From Streptomyces sp. NBC_00286 (lineage in GTDB: Bacteria > Actinomycetota > Actinomycetes > Streptomycetales > Streptomycetaceae): a stretch of DNA of 64,000 nucleotides. This document shows, one piece after another, positions 8,855 through 16,709 of the stretch (position 1 is its first letter; the number at the start of each line of letters is the position of its first letter). The stretch covers positions 5,022,001 through 5,086,000 of the forward strand of contig NZ_CP108054.1 in NCBI RefSeq assembly GCF_036173125.1, given 5' to 3'. Below the pieces are notes generated by a model. It made no database searches. It saw only the letters and a list, made by a program, of their open reading frames with translations, and was not told the origin of the DNA. Made by a program: the position numbers and the translations under genes.

Positions 8855-9439
8855 GTGCTGCCTTCCTTCGCCGACAACGGATTCCTTCCTCTGGGCCGGT
8901 ACTCCGTCTCTCTCGACGAGGCGGAGTCCATGCTGGTCAGCGCCCCCGAGTTCCGGGACTCCGCAACGCGCACGACACTGTGGGACGGCTTTCTCAGCTA
9001 TGTCGATCGCTTCCTCACCCTTGAGGACACTTACGCGGACGCCTTGGACGGCCGCACGCTCGTCCACCGGGTATGGCTCGGCGGCAGCTTCGTCAGTGCG
9101 AAACCTGACCCCGGAAACATCGACGCGAGCCTCCTGATCGACACGCGAGCCGAACGTGCGGTGCGCGGCAAACCCGGATCCAAGTGGCTGACCACCGCTT
9201 TTCAAAGCCGGGACCGGATGAAGGAAAAGTTCGGCGTCTCGCCCCTCAGGATCGGGTACCGGCCCGTTGCCCATATCTTCGAACCGGAGCGCTTCACCTC
9301 CGAGGAACGGACATACTTCACACAACGCGGTGTGTGGGATGACTGGTGGCAGCGTTGTCGATTGCCCGACCAGGCCGACCGCTCGCCGTCGGAACAGAGT
9401 GCTACCCCGGCACGCGGATACCTGGAGGTGCGACTGTGA
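8855..9439 (+). CDS. nucleotidyltransferase-fold protein (DUF6932-like)
   Basis: 194 residues. The opening FADNGFLPLGRYSVSLDEAE and the segment LGGSFVSAKPDPGNIDASLL (about residues 75-94) match the layout I know from DUF6932 proteins, which are related to minimal nucleotidyltransferases (hG-G/S followed by a D-x-D pair). Here the GS is at 77-78. The first Asp of the expected D-x-D is Asn88 and only Asp90 remains, so the enzyme may be altered or inactive. The GTG start has AGGA six bases upstream. Its stop overlaps the next gene's start (GTGA), which points to a two-protein unit. Such pairs often turn out to be toxin-antitoxin or phage-defence modules; that is inference only. Confidence 0.75.
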   Translation: MLPSFADNGFLPLGRYSVSLDEAESMLVSAPEFRDSATRTTLWDGFLSYVDRFLTLEDTYADALDGRTLVHRVWLGGSFVSAKPDPGNIDASLLIDTRAERAVRGKPGSKWLTTAFQSRDRMKEKFGVSPLRIGYRPVAHIFEPERFTSEERTYFTQRGVWDDWWQRCRLPDQADRSPSEQSATPARGYLEVRL

Positions 9440-10365
9440 CCGGCGACAGCTGGCGCGAGCGCAGGCGCGCGCTCTTGGGCAACGACCCCGCAGCGGCCGA
9501 CAAGGCCGCACGTCTTCTCCAAGAGCTGGGCACTGAGAACAGGGACCACGAGGAGATCGAGGCTGAGCACCGGGCAAGCCGCCTGGCTGCGGCACGCGAG
9601 TACGCTCCGGATGCCCAGCTCGACGAAGAACTCCAGCTCCGACTGACGGGTCCGGACACGGAGGGTGGCGCTCTCCGCTTCCAATGGGGTGACGCCCTCC
9701 TCCACCCCATGGAGACGGCGGTCTCCGTGGCCGCAGGCACACCTGTCCAGCTGGAACTCACGGGCATCTCAGCAGGCAGCACAGTCGTGCACGCCCGCCC
9801 GATCGCTCCTGCCGTCCCTCCGGAGCCGCACGCCCTGGACACCCTCGCCACGTCCGCAGCGGGCACCGGCATGAGCACGCTCACCAAACTGCTGGCTGCA
9901 CTGGAGTCCGAGAGCGACGTCCGCGAGTGGGCACGACTCTTCGACGCGGTGGAGGCACTGTCCCGTGCCCTGAGCAAGTACAGCCTCGACCTGGGCGTGA
10001 CTTGGTACGGGGCCGACGGGGGCATGCGCCGGGCCCAGCTGACCGAAAGAGGCAGGCGCTATGTGGATCGGCTCCGGGAGACCAGGGACCGCGACCAAGA
10101 GATCATGATTTCCGGCCGCATCACGGAACTGCGCGAAAGCGGCTGGGTGAAGGTCAAGACAGGGACTGCCAAGAACGCGTACGCCTACGACGTTCGCTTC
10201 GAGGAGCCCGAGGTACTGCTGCGGATGCGCCCCGGTCTGGGCGACAACGTGCATTTCCGAGTCCGCTTTCGGCAACGGCTGGACTCCGTGGGCATCGCAC
10301 GGTCCACCGAGTACACCTACCTGGGACCGGCGGCGGAACAGACGTCACTTCCTCTTGAACCGTAG
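9436..10365 (+). CDS. uncharacterised partner of the nucleotidyltransferase-like protein
   Basis: 309 residues and no family I can name with certainty. Residues 1-60 are charged and helical (WRERRRALLGNDP, RLLQELGTENRDHEEIEAEH). Residues about 60-120 look like a beta-rich domain (LQLRLTGPDTEGGALRFQWG, VQLELTGISAGSTVVHARPI), a pattern seen in proteins that occur next to nucleotidyltransferase-like or nuclease genes. The middle is helical (LLAALESESDVREWARLFDA). The last ~80 residues resemble an OB- or SH3-like barrel (SGRITELRESGWVKVKTG, VHFRVRFRQRLD). The GTG start at 9436 has GGAGG seven bases upstream and overlaps the previous stop. No signal peptide or membrane segment was seen. Confidence 0.8.
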   Translation: MTGDSWRERRRALLGNDPAAADKAARLLQELGTENRDHEEIEAEHRASRLAAAREYAPDAQLDEELQLRLTGPDTEGGALRFQWGDALLHPMETAVSVAAGTPVQLELTGISAGSTVVHARPIAPAVPPEPHALDTLATSAAGTGMSTLTKLLAALESESDVREWARLFDAVEALSRALSKYSLDLGVTWYGADGGMRRAQLTERGRRYVDRLRETRDRDQEIMISGRITELRESGWVKVKTGTAKNAYAYDVRFEEPEVLLRMRPGLGDNVHFRVRFRQRLDSVGIARSTEYTYLGPAAEQTSLPLEP

Positions 10366-10454
10366 AAGCACCCCCACCAAGCACCGCGGCCTCTCGTTCC
10401 TGACCATCGGGCCGACGGTGCACATCTCTCTTCGAAGGCGAGTAGCCGCAGACC

Positions 10455-10739
10455 ATGGACCCCTCGCATTTCAAGGTGCGCACTCTGCAGGACCACCTGG
10501 ACTCGGCCCGCGAACAAGGCCGTAACGAAGTCCGCTTCGAATCCATCATGGTCGTCTTGGAGCACCGCGGCATCGAAGTCCCCTTCTTCGTCCGCCAGCG
10601 GATCAGATACTGCATGTGCCCCGATCTCCTGCGCACCTGGCTCATTCGTGCCCTCACTGCCACATCTGCCGCCGAGGTCGTCTGGAACAAACCGCCACCG
10701 GGGAAGGCGAGAACCTGGAGAGGTGACGAGGAGCGCTGA
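10455..10739 (+). pseudogene. C-terminal fragment of an Rpn-like Streptomyces paralogue family
   Basis: 94 codons. The core (VVLEHRGIEVPFFVRQRIR, CPDLLRTWLIRALTATSAAE) matches the last ~50 residues of a large Streptomyces family of Rpn/PD-(D/E)XK-nuclease-like proteins of about 300 residues, in which an EGR-rich coil precedes this tail. Here EQGRNE is the only trace of that coil and the nuclease domain is missing. The ribosome site upstream of the ATG is poor. It is either a decayed remnant or a short stand-alone protein. It sits directly after the nucleotidyltransferase pair. Confidence 0.5.
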
Positions 10740-10759
10740 TCCGGGCGACTCCGTTTCTC

Positions 10760-11476
10760 CTACCTTGTCGAAGTCAAGACGCCGACCTTGTCTATGCGGT
10801 GTTCGGGGTTGCCCTTGTCGTCGCGCCAGAAGTTGCCGGCTGCGTTGTCCTCGGGGGTCGCGCAGGTGGAAATGGTGATCATGGCTTCGGTTGGCTGGCG
10901 GCCCGGGTGGCCGGGGACGGCGGCGCGCTGTTCGGCCAGGGAGCGTTCGGAGCGGAAGGACGTGCTTCTGGTGTCGGTGATCTCGTACTCGTAGACCTTC
11001 CCGCCTGCCGTGACGGTCACCGTGTCGCCCTCGTCGAGGGACGGGAGCTCGCGCAGGGGGCCGCCTGCGGAGAGGCGGTGGGCCGTGACCAGGTAGTTTC
11101 CGATCTCGCCGGGGCCTACGCCGCCGCGGCTGCCGTACGGGCTGGCTGCGACGCCCTCGTTCTGGATCCGTGTGCCGGGCCAGTCGTCGGTCGTGCCCTC
11201 GTACGGGACGACGCGTAGGTCCTTGAGGCCGATCTCCGGGATCGTCAGCGAGGCCTGCTGGGTCCGGGTGCTGGGCTTGGACGGAGTCGGGGTGGGGGAA
11301 GGGCTCTCGGGTGAGGGCTCGGCGGGGGGCGTCGTCGGCTCGGTCGTGGTGGAGGCTGTGCTCGGGGCGCGTGCGTCGGCGCCTGCGTCCGCATCCGCGC
11401 CGCCCGTGGAGCAGCCGACGAGCACGGCGACGACAGCGCCGGTGAGCGCGACGGAGAAAGCTCGGGAACGGGACAT
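10760..11476 (-). CDS. sortase (class E-like) with lipoprotein signal
   Basis: Cysteine transpeptidase of 238 residues. The catalytic residues visible are His133 in VTAHRLS, Cys205 in ISTCATP and Arg227 in PEHRIDKVG. Residues 1-22 end in LVGC, a lipobox, so the enzyme is probably a lipid-anchored surface protein rather than held by a transmembrane helix. Residues 23-72 are a Thr/Pro/Ser-rich cell-wall spacer. No LPxTG-type substrate is encoded in the window. Class E is preferred over class F because of the TC-x-P motif and the spacing. The exact class and substrate need a profile search. Confidence 0.87.
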   Translation of the reverse strand: MSRSRAFSVALTGAVVAVLVGCSTGGADADAGADARAPSTASTTTEPTTPPAEPSPESPSPTPTPSKPSTRTQQASLTIPEIGLKDLRVVPYEGTTDDWPGTRIQNEGVAASPYGSRGGVGPGEIGNYLVTAHRLSAGGPLRELPSLDEGDTVTVTAGGKVYEYEITDTRSTSFRSERSLAEQRAAVPGHPGRQPTEAMITISTCATPEDNAAGNFWRDDKGNPEHRIDKVGVLTSTR

Positions 11477-11622
11477 AGCACTCGGAACCGGTAGCCGGGA
11501 CTCAACGACTCAACACAGAGAACAACGCCCAGAACGGACGAGGCGTTCCCCGCTCACGGCTCATGGTTCCCGGCCCTCGGCCTTCGGCCCTCACCGCAGA
11601 AGGCCAGCAGAGAGCCAACGTG

Positions 11623-11661
11623 AAAAGCGTGAACACTCTCCGGGAGAGTGTTCACGCTTTT
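11623..11661. terminator. terminator after the pectate lyase gene
   Basis: Perfect 18-bp inverted repeat (arm AAAAGCGTGAACACTCTC) around a 3-nt CGG loop. It carries A/T runs at both ends, so it can work in both directions. It lies 50 bp beyond the lyase stop. Confidence 0.9.
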
Positions 11662-11711
11662 CGCAGCAAATACCCGGCCGAGGGGACAAGCGCGAGGTCA
11701 GTAAAGATTCC

Positions 11712-13046
11712 TCAGCGAAGAACCCCCGCCCCCGCCGACTTCAGCAGCTCCGCCGGCAGACTCTTCGCCGACGTCTGCAGCCCCGCCGTCAGCGTCGGCT
11801 TCCAGTTCACCGTCGTCTTGATCTTCTTCGACGACGCGGAGTTGTACGCCGCGACGATGTCGCACACCTTGCCGTTGACGAGGTTGCCGCTGCCCGCGAC
11901 CGAACCCGTGCCGTCGCCGCTCAGCAGCTTGGCGATCTTGCCTCCGGAGGGCACCGTCCAGGCGTTGTGCTCGGCGACGACCTGCGCCTTGGCACGGGAG
12001 TCGAGGCTGTACTTGGGGGCGTAACCGTTGACGGTCGTCGTGTCGTAGAAGTTGTTGTAGAGGTGGATCTGGCCGATGCGGGCCAGCGGGGCGCGCTGGG
12101 TGATGCCCTTCCACACGTTGTGGTGGATGGTGACGCGCAGCTTGCCCTTGGTGTCGGAGTCGCTGCTGCCGATCAGCATCGTCTTGTCGTGATTCGTGAA
12201 CTGGTTCCGCTCCACGGTCACCAGGTCGGAGCCGTTGGTGATGTCCAGGGCGCCGTCATGGACCTGGTACTTACGGCCGAAGTACGTCTTCAGCGACTTG
12301 TCGAAGTTCGGCGCGTCCGTGAACGTGTTGTGGTCGGCCCAGACGTTCGTCGCGCCGCGCAGGGTCACCGAGTCGTAGTTGGAGTTCCACTCGCCCGACG
12401 AGCCGTCCGTCGGGTCCCACTGCGGGAAGCAGTCCTCGGTGGCGGAGAACGTGAGATTGCGGATGATGACGTTCTTCACGTCCTGCACCTGAAGGCTGCC
12501 GCCCTTGATGCCCGCCTTCGTGCCGGGGACGCCCACGATGGTCGTGTTGGCGGGCACCTTGAAGACGATGTTCTTCTTCTGCTTGGCCTCGGCGGCCTCG
12601 CGGGCGTTCTCCTGACTGCCGGACGGCATCTTCTTGCCGTACGTCTTCGGGTCGTACGCCTTGAGATAGGCGGCCAGCGAGTAACCCGTACCGGCGGCGT
12701 AGTCGGCGCAGCTCTTGCCGCCGTTCGCGTCGATCGTGCCCTTGATCTTGATGATCTTCGGCGTGGAGTCGGAGCCGTTGCCGAGCGCCTTCGCCAGCTG
12801 GGCGCGGGTGCTGACGGTGTAGACGTGCTTGGAGTCGGCCTTCGAGCCGCCCGTCGTACCGGAACCGCTCGCCGCCCAGCCGTCCTTCGCGGGCAGCGAC
12901 TGGCGGGCCGGCTCGACGGCGGGCGGGGTGGCGTTCGCGTTCATCACAAAGGGAACCGCGCCGAGCCCGGCTGCCGCCACGGCGGCGGCCGACACCAGCG
13001 CGGTGCGCCGTCTGCGATGGGACCGGCGGTGGGAAGTGGATGCCAC
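11712..13046 (-). CDS. secreted pectate lyase, PL1 family
   Basis: Extracellular enzyme that cleaves polygalacturonate by beta-elimination with Ca2+. A Sec-type signal occupies residues ~1-40 (basic RRSHRRRRT, then an Ala-rich core ending NANA). The mature parallel beta-helix shows TTIVGVPGTKAGIKGG, NVIIRNLTF, an Asp-rich Ca site (NYDSVTLRGATNVWADHN) and the catalytic Arg loop RAPLARIGQIHLYNNFY. It is 444 residues, normal for actinobacterial PL1 enzymes. It is monocistronic with its own strong terminator. It indicates a plant-matter-degrading lifestyle. Confidence 0.96.
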   Translation of the reverse strand: MASTSHRRSHRRRRTALVSAAAVAAAGLGAVPFVMNANATPPAVEPARQSLPAKDGWAASGSGTTGGSKADSKHVYTVSTRAQLAKALGNGSDSTPKIIKIKGTIDANGGKSCADYAAGTGYSLAAYLKAYDPKTYGKKMPSGSQENAREAAEAKQKKNIVFKVPANTTIVGVPGTKAGIKGGSLQVQDVKNVIIRNLTFSATEDCFPQWDPTDGSSGEWNSNYDSVTLRGATNVWADHNTFTDAPNFDKSLKTYFGRKYQVHDGALDITNGSDLVTVERNQFTNHDKTMLIGSSDSDTKGKLRVTIHHNVWKGITQRAPLARIGQIHLYNNFYDTTTVNGYAPKYSLDSRAKAQVVAEHNAWTVPSGGKIAKLLSGDGTGSVAGSGNLVNGKVCDIVAAYNSASSKKIKTTVNWKPTLTAGLQTSAKSLPAELLKSAGAGVLR

Positions 13047-13235
13047 GGATGAGTCCTTACGTGGTTCAGGTGCACGCGAAGCGGAACGTGCACGAGGTTC
13101 GCGGAGCCCCGCGTGAACGGGGCTCCTGACTCATCTGTGGTCACGGGCACAAGAAAGGTTGCCGCCAAGTAGGCGAGACAGAGCGGGTGTTGAGCTGCAG
13201 GAGCTCGCCCCAGCCGAAGCGCCCCTTCCGGCTCC

Positions 13236-15098
13236 TCACCTCCGGCCGAAGCCCCCCTCCGGCGCCTCGCCCGCCGTCACCGTCGCGATCTCCTCCGCCG
13301 AGCCCAGTTCGCCGCCGGCCGCCAGGCCCCCCGTACTGTCGCCCGAGGTCTCGCCGCCCGCGTACACCGTGTACTCCTCCCCGCTCTCGATCCCGTCACC
13401 GGAGTAGACGAGGTTCTCGATCGACTTCGAGGTGACGTACGAGGCCACGACCTCGCCGTCAGCCTCCACGATGTGGAGGGTCGTGCCCGCCTCCACCGGC
13501 GAGTCGAGTGTGGCCGAGACCCAGCCCTGTTTGGACTCGGTGTCGGGGGCGACGGCCATGCCCGCGCTGCCGGCGGCGAGGAGGGTGCCGCCGCTGACGG
13601 TGAAGGAGCCGTTGACGTCGAGGGCGCCGTTGCCGCCCTGTTCCGGGCCGTTGACGACGACCGTGCCGCCGCTGATCTCGGCGGTGCCGTTGGAGTCGAA
13701 GCCGTCGCCGTCGGCGTTGATGACGAGGGTGCCGCCGGTGATGTTCGCGGTGTAGTCGCCCGTCTCACCGCCACCGCCGCCTCCGGGGCCGCCGCCCCGT
13801 CCGCCGACGCTGTCGGAGGTGTTCGTACCGCCGGATGCGTTGATGCCGTCGTCGCTGGAGGTGATGGTCGCCCTGCCGCCGCTGACCGTGATGTCCTTGC
13901 CTTCCAGTCCCTCGGTTGACGCCGTGACCTGCAACTCTCCCTTGCTGACGACCAGTTCGCCCTCCGCGTGCACACCGTCGTCGCCCGCCGAGACGCTGAC
14001 GTCGGCGCCGCTGACGTGCACGGCCGCTTCACTGTGGACGGCGTCGGCGGACGAGTCCACGCTGACGGTGCCGCCCTCGAGAACCGCGATCACCCCCGAC
14101 TTCAGCCCGTGCGCGGAGGAGTCGTCGGCGGCCTCGCTGGTGACGTCCAGCGATCCGCCCGTCAGCACGAGATCGGTGACCGCGTCGACCCCGTCGCCCT
14201 CGGCGGTCACCGCCACCGTGCCACCGTCGACGGCGATATAGCCCGCGTCCGCGTCCTCGGAGTTGTCGGCCTTGAGCCCGTCGCCCTTCGCGGTGACGGT
14301 GACCTTGCCGCCGTTCACGACGAGGTAGTTCTTGCCGCGGATCCCGTCGTCCACGGCGTCGACCGTGACCGTCCCGGAGGCGATGACCAGGCCGTCCGTA
14401 CTCGCGATGCCGTCGTTGCCGTTGCCGTGCACGGTGAGCGTTCCGCCGCCCGCGACGGTGAGGTCGCCGGCGCTGTACAGGGCGGCGTTGGCGTCAGCGT
14501 CCTCGGCGTACGAGTCGGTGTCGGCGAGCGTGTTCTCGCTGCCGTCGGCCAGCACGACCACGAGCTTCTCCGCCTCGGTGGCGGCGATCGCCGCGCCGGA
14601 GGAACTGGCGATGTCGACCCCGTCCAGTACCAACTTCACCGTCGCGTCAGGGGCGTTGACGACGACCTGACCATCGCTGAGACTCCCGCTCAGCCGGTAC
14701 GTGCCACCTGCGGTGATGGTCACCGTGGCCCCGTCGACCGTGACCCCGTCCGCCTCGGCGGAGGCCGACTCACCCTCCAGCTCGATGTCCACGGCCTCGG
14801 ACTCGTCCCATTCCGCGTCACCGTCCGTGGCGTGGTGCTTCTGGTTGTCCGCGAGGACGGCGGCGGCGGTCTGCGTACCGTCCGCGACCCCGCCCGACGA
14901 GCCAGAGCTCGAACTCGACCCCGAGCCGGACGAGGAGTCGCTCTCACCGGACGAGCACCCGGCCAGCGCCGCCGTGGCCAGCACCATCGAGGCGAGGGCG
15001 CCCGCCACTTTCGTACGCAACTGCCGTGCCGATCTCATGCCCGTACGCCCGCTTCGACGGACCGTACGCCCGCTCCGGCTGATCGTTTTTTTGCTCAT
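13236..15098 (-). CDS. Cthe_2159-like beta-helix lipoprotein
   Basis: 620-residue surface lipoprotein. The N-terminus is basic, then hydrophobic and ends in the lipobox LAGC, followed by a Ser/Gly spacer. From about residue 100 it is made of many short beta-helix turns (GGTYRLSGSL, DGIRGKNYLVVNGG, GDGLKADNSED, ADVSVSAGDDGVHAEGELVV). This is the repeat pattern of the Cthe_2159 calcium- and acidic-polysaccharide-binding family. A Gly-rich insertion (GGRGGGPGGGGGGE) lies near residue 430. The ATG at 15098 overlaps the stop of the VTC gene (ATGA) and has GGGAG upstream. Its operon position suggests that it handles the product of the VTC enzyme at the surface (inference). Confidence 0.88.
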   Translation of the reverse strand: MSKKTISRSGRTVRRSGRTGMRSARQLRTKVAGALASMVLATAALAGCSSGESDSSSGSGSSSSSGSSGGVADGTQTAAAVLADNQKHHATDGDAEWDESEAVDIELEGESASAEADGVTVDGATVTITAGGTYRLSGSLSDGQVVVNAPDATVKLVLDGVDIASSSGAAIAATEAEKLVVVLADGSENTLADTDSYAEDADANAALYSAGDLTVAGGGTLTVHGNGNDGIASTDGLVIASGTVTVDAVDDGIRGKNYLVVNGGKVTVTAKGDGLKADNSEDADAGYIAVDGGTVAVTAEGDGVDAVTDLVLTGGSLDVTSEAADDSSAHGLKSGVIAVLEGGTVSVDSSADAVHSEAAVHVSGADVSVSAGDDGVHAEGELVVSKGELQVTASTEGLEGKDITVSGGRATITSSDDGINASGGTNTSDSVGGRGGGPGGGGGGETGDYTANITGGTLVINADGDGFDSNGTAEISGGTVVVNGPEQGGNGALDVNGSFTVSGGTLLAAGSAGMAVAPDTESKQGWVSATLDSPVEAGTTLHIVEADGEVVASYVTSKSIENLVYSGDGIESGEEYTVYAGGETSGDSTGGLAAGGELGSAEEIATVTAGEAPEGGFGRR

Positions 15099-15892
15099 GC
15101 GAGGCTCCCGTGGAGTGCGGTGGGAAAGTGGCGCCGCAGGACGGGCAGCCAGCGGTTGGCGGGGAGTTCGGGGCGCAGGGCGGCGAGCCCGGTGCCGTAC
15201 TTCGACACGGGACACGGCCGGTGCCCCAGCGACCAGAGCAGCCGGTCGGCATCCGAGCCCGCCCGGCCCGACTTGGTCTCGACGATGGCCCGGTCGTCGG
15301 TCCGCAGGGCGGTGCCGTCGGGCAGGGTCCAGGTCAGCCCGGTGTCTACGGTGAGCCGGCTCCCGGTGGCCGGGAAGAACAGCGTCGTACGCCGGTAGAA
15401 CGTGGTGAGCGTGGGGACGAAGCGGAGCCCGGCGGAGTTGATCCCGGCCTCGGCGAGCACCGTGTCGGCGTACGCCCGGGCCTCGCCCCCGAGCCGCCGG
15501 AAGTCCCCTTCGTACGGGATGCGTTGCTTGACGGTGGTGCCGCGCGGGCCACGCGTCTTGATTTCGAAGAAGTGCCGGCCGGAATCCAGACCGGAATCCA
15601 GATACGTACGGATGCGGAGCTTGAACCGTCGCCTGCGGCGGCGCGCGGCCGCCAGATACCCGTCCATCTCAGGGGTGTCGAAGTAGATGGACCGATACCC
15701 GAACTCCCTCTGACCCCGGCCCATTTCGAGCACCCGGACGTCGCCGTCCAGGCCCCCGAGCACGAAGGGCAGATCGGCGACCGGGAGCATGTATTTGCGG
15801 TCCAGGCGGGTGAGCAGTTCGGCCCGCTCGACGAGTTCGTCCAGCCCGATCGGCGGCAGCGCGGCCACGAAGCGATCGATGGCGGCGGTCAT
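15095..15892 (-). CDS. VTC-domain polyphosphate polymerase-like protein
   Basis: 265-residue protein that is essentially one VTC domain, the tunnel-shaped triphosphate-tunnel fold that makes polyphosphate from ATP in yeast Vtc4. The basic and acidic tunnel residues are present: RLDRKYMLP near the start, YFDTPEMDGY, the Arg cluster RRRRRRFKLRIRTY, FFEIKTRGPRGTTVKQRI and AIVETKSG. No SPX domain is present. It is coupled by ATGA overlaps to the DUF4956 gene upstream and the beta-helix lipoprotein downstream. In bacteria VTC, DUF4956, CotH and Cthe_2159-type genes co-occur; no CotH gene is seen here. Whether the product is polyphosphate or another phospho-polymer is open. Confidence 0.93.
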   Translation of the reverse strand: MTAAIDRFVAALPPIGLDELVERAELLTRLDRKYMLPVADLPFVLGGLDGDVRVLEMGRGQREFGYRSIYFDTPEMDGYLAAARRRRRRFKLRIRTYLDSGLDSGRHFFEIKTRGPRGTTVKQRIPYEGDFRRLGGEARAYADTVLAEAGINSAGLRFVPTLTTFYRRTTLFFPATGSRLTVDTGLTWTLPDGTALRTDDRAIVETKSGRAGSDADRLLWSLGHRPCPVSKYGTGLAALRPELPANRWLPVLRRHFPTALHGSLA

Positions 15893-16491
15893 GGCCGAAC
15901 GCCTTGCGGGGCAGGCGACTTGAGCTCCTCGGGAACCCGCGTGCCGGCCCCGGACACGACGTACCGCACCTCGACGCGCGTCGTGTCATTGACGAGGTCG
16001 ATGTCCTGCACCGACAGGTTCACCACCCGCCCGCCGAGCAGCACTTCGAGGTGCGAGCGGAGGGCGTCCTCATCGGTGTACGCGGAGTCGAGGCGCAGGC
16101 TCTGCTGCCGGTGCCGCGGGAACAGGCGGGGGTGATCTCCGACGTACAGGGTGATGACGATGAGCGCCATCAGCCCGGTGTTCATCAGGGTCACGGTTTC
16201 CGGGAGCCCGGCGAGGAGGCCGATGGCCAGCGCGGAGAAGTAGTACGCGATCTCGTGTTGCGCGATCTCGTACGACCGCAGCCGGATGATCGACAGCACT
16301 CCGAACAGGCCCATCCCGAGACCGAGCCCCACCGAGGCGGAACTGAGCGTCATCGCCACGGCGAGCACCCCGACGTTCACACCGAGGAAGGCGGCGATCA
16401 GGTCGCGCCGGTGGTGGCGCGGGAAGTACACGGCGAAGGTGAGGACGGCGATGGCAAGCAGGTCGGCCCCGACAAGTACCAGCTGGTTCAT
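15889..16491 (-). CDS. DUF4956 membrane protein
   Basis: 200-residue inner-membrane protein. About four transmembrane helices fill residues 5-110 (LLAIAVLTFAVYF, FLGVNVGVLAVAMTL, LGLGMGLFGVLSII, LMALIVITLYVG), with the conserved cytosolic loop SIIRLRSYEIAQHEIAYYF. A soluble C-terminal domain of about 75 residues follows (EDALRSHLEVLLGG, TTRVEVRYVV). It is the first gene of the DUF4956-VTC-lipoprotein operon and overlaps VTC by four bases. It may provide the membrane channel or anchor for the VTC product. That role is inferred from the constant gene association. Confidence 0.92.
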   Translation of the reverse strand: MNQLVLVGADLLAIAVLTFAVYFPRHHRRDLIAAFLGVNVGVLAVAMTLSSASVGLGLGMGLFGVLSIIRLRSYEIAQHEIAYYFSALAIGLLAGLPETVTLMNTGLMALIVITLYVGDHPRLFPRHRQQSLRLDSAYTDEDALRSHLEVLLGGRVVNLSVQDIDLVNDTTRVEVRYVVSGAGTRVPEELKSPAPQGVRP

Positions 16492-16622
16492 GGCCGTTGC
16501 CTCTTCCCGGGTCTCTGGTCATCTGCGATGGATGCGCTCATGACCACACGATCGGTGGGCCGGCTGTGAGGTTCCTTTTGGTTTTCTTAAGGAGGCTTGA
16601 GAAGTACGCGAGGCGGATGTGA

Positions 16623-16629
16623 GGTGAAC
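16623..16629 (-). promoter_or_regulatory. isolated PHO-box core upstream of the VTC operon
   Basis: A GTTCACC heptamer on the minus strand lies about 130 bp upstream of the DUF4956 start. Neighbouring 11-nt units (GGTTGCGAGTA, ATCCGCCTCGC) are only weakly similar, so PhoP control is possible but not shown. The stretch between it and the gene (16570-16600) is unusually A/T-rich for this window. Confidence 0.3.
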
Positions 16630-16709
16630 TACTCGCAACCGGCGGTGCCCGTAATGGGACGGGGGAAAATCGCTCGCCCGTCGGCCGTACCGCAGGAGAC
16701 CATGCGCCC

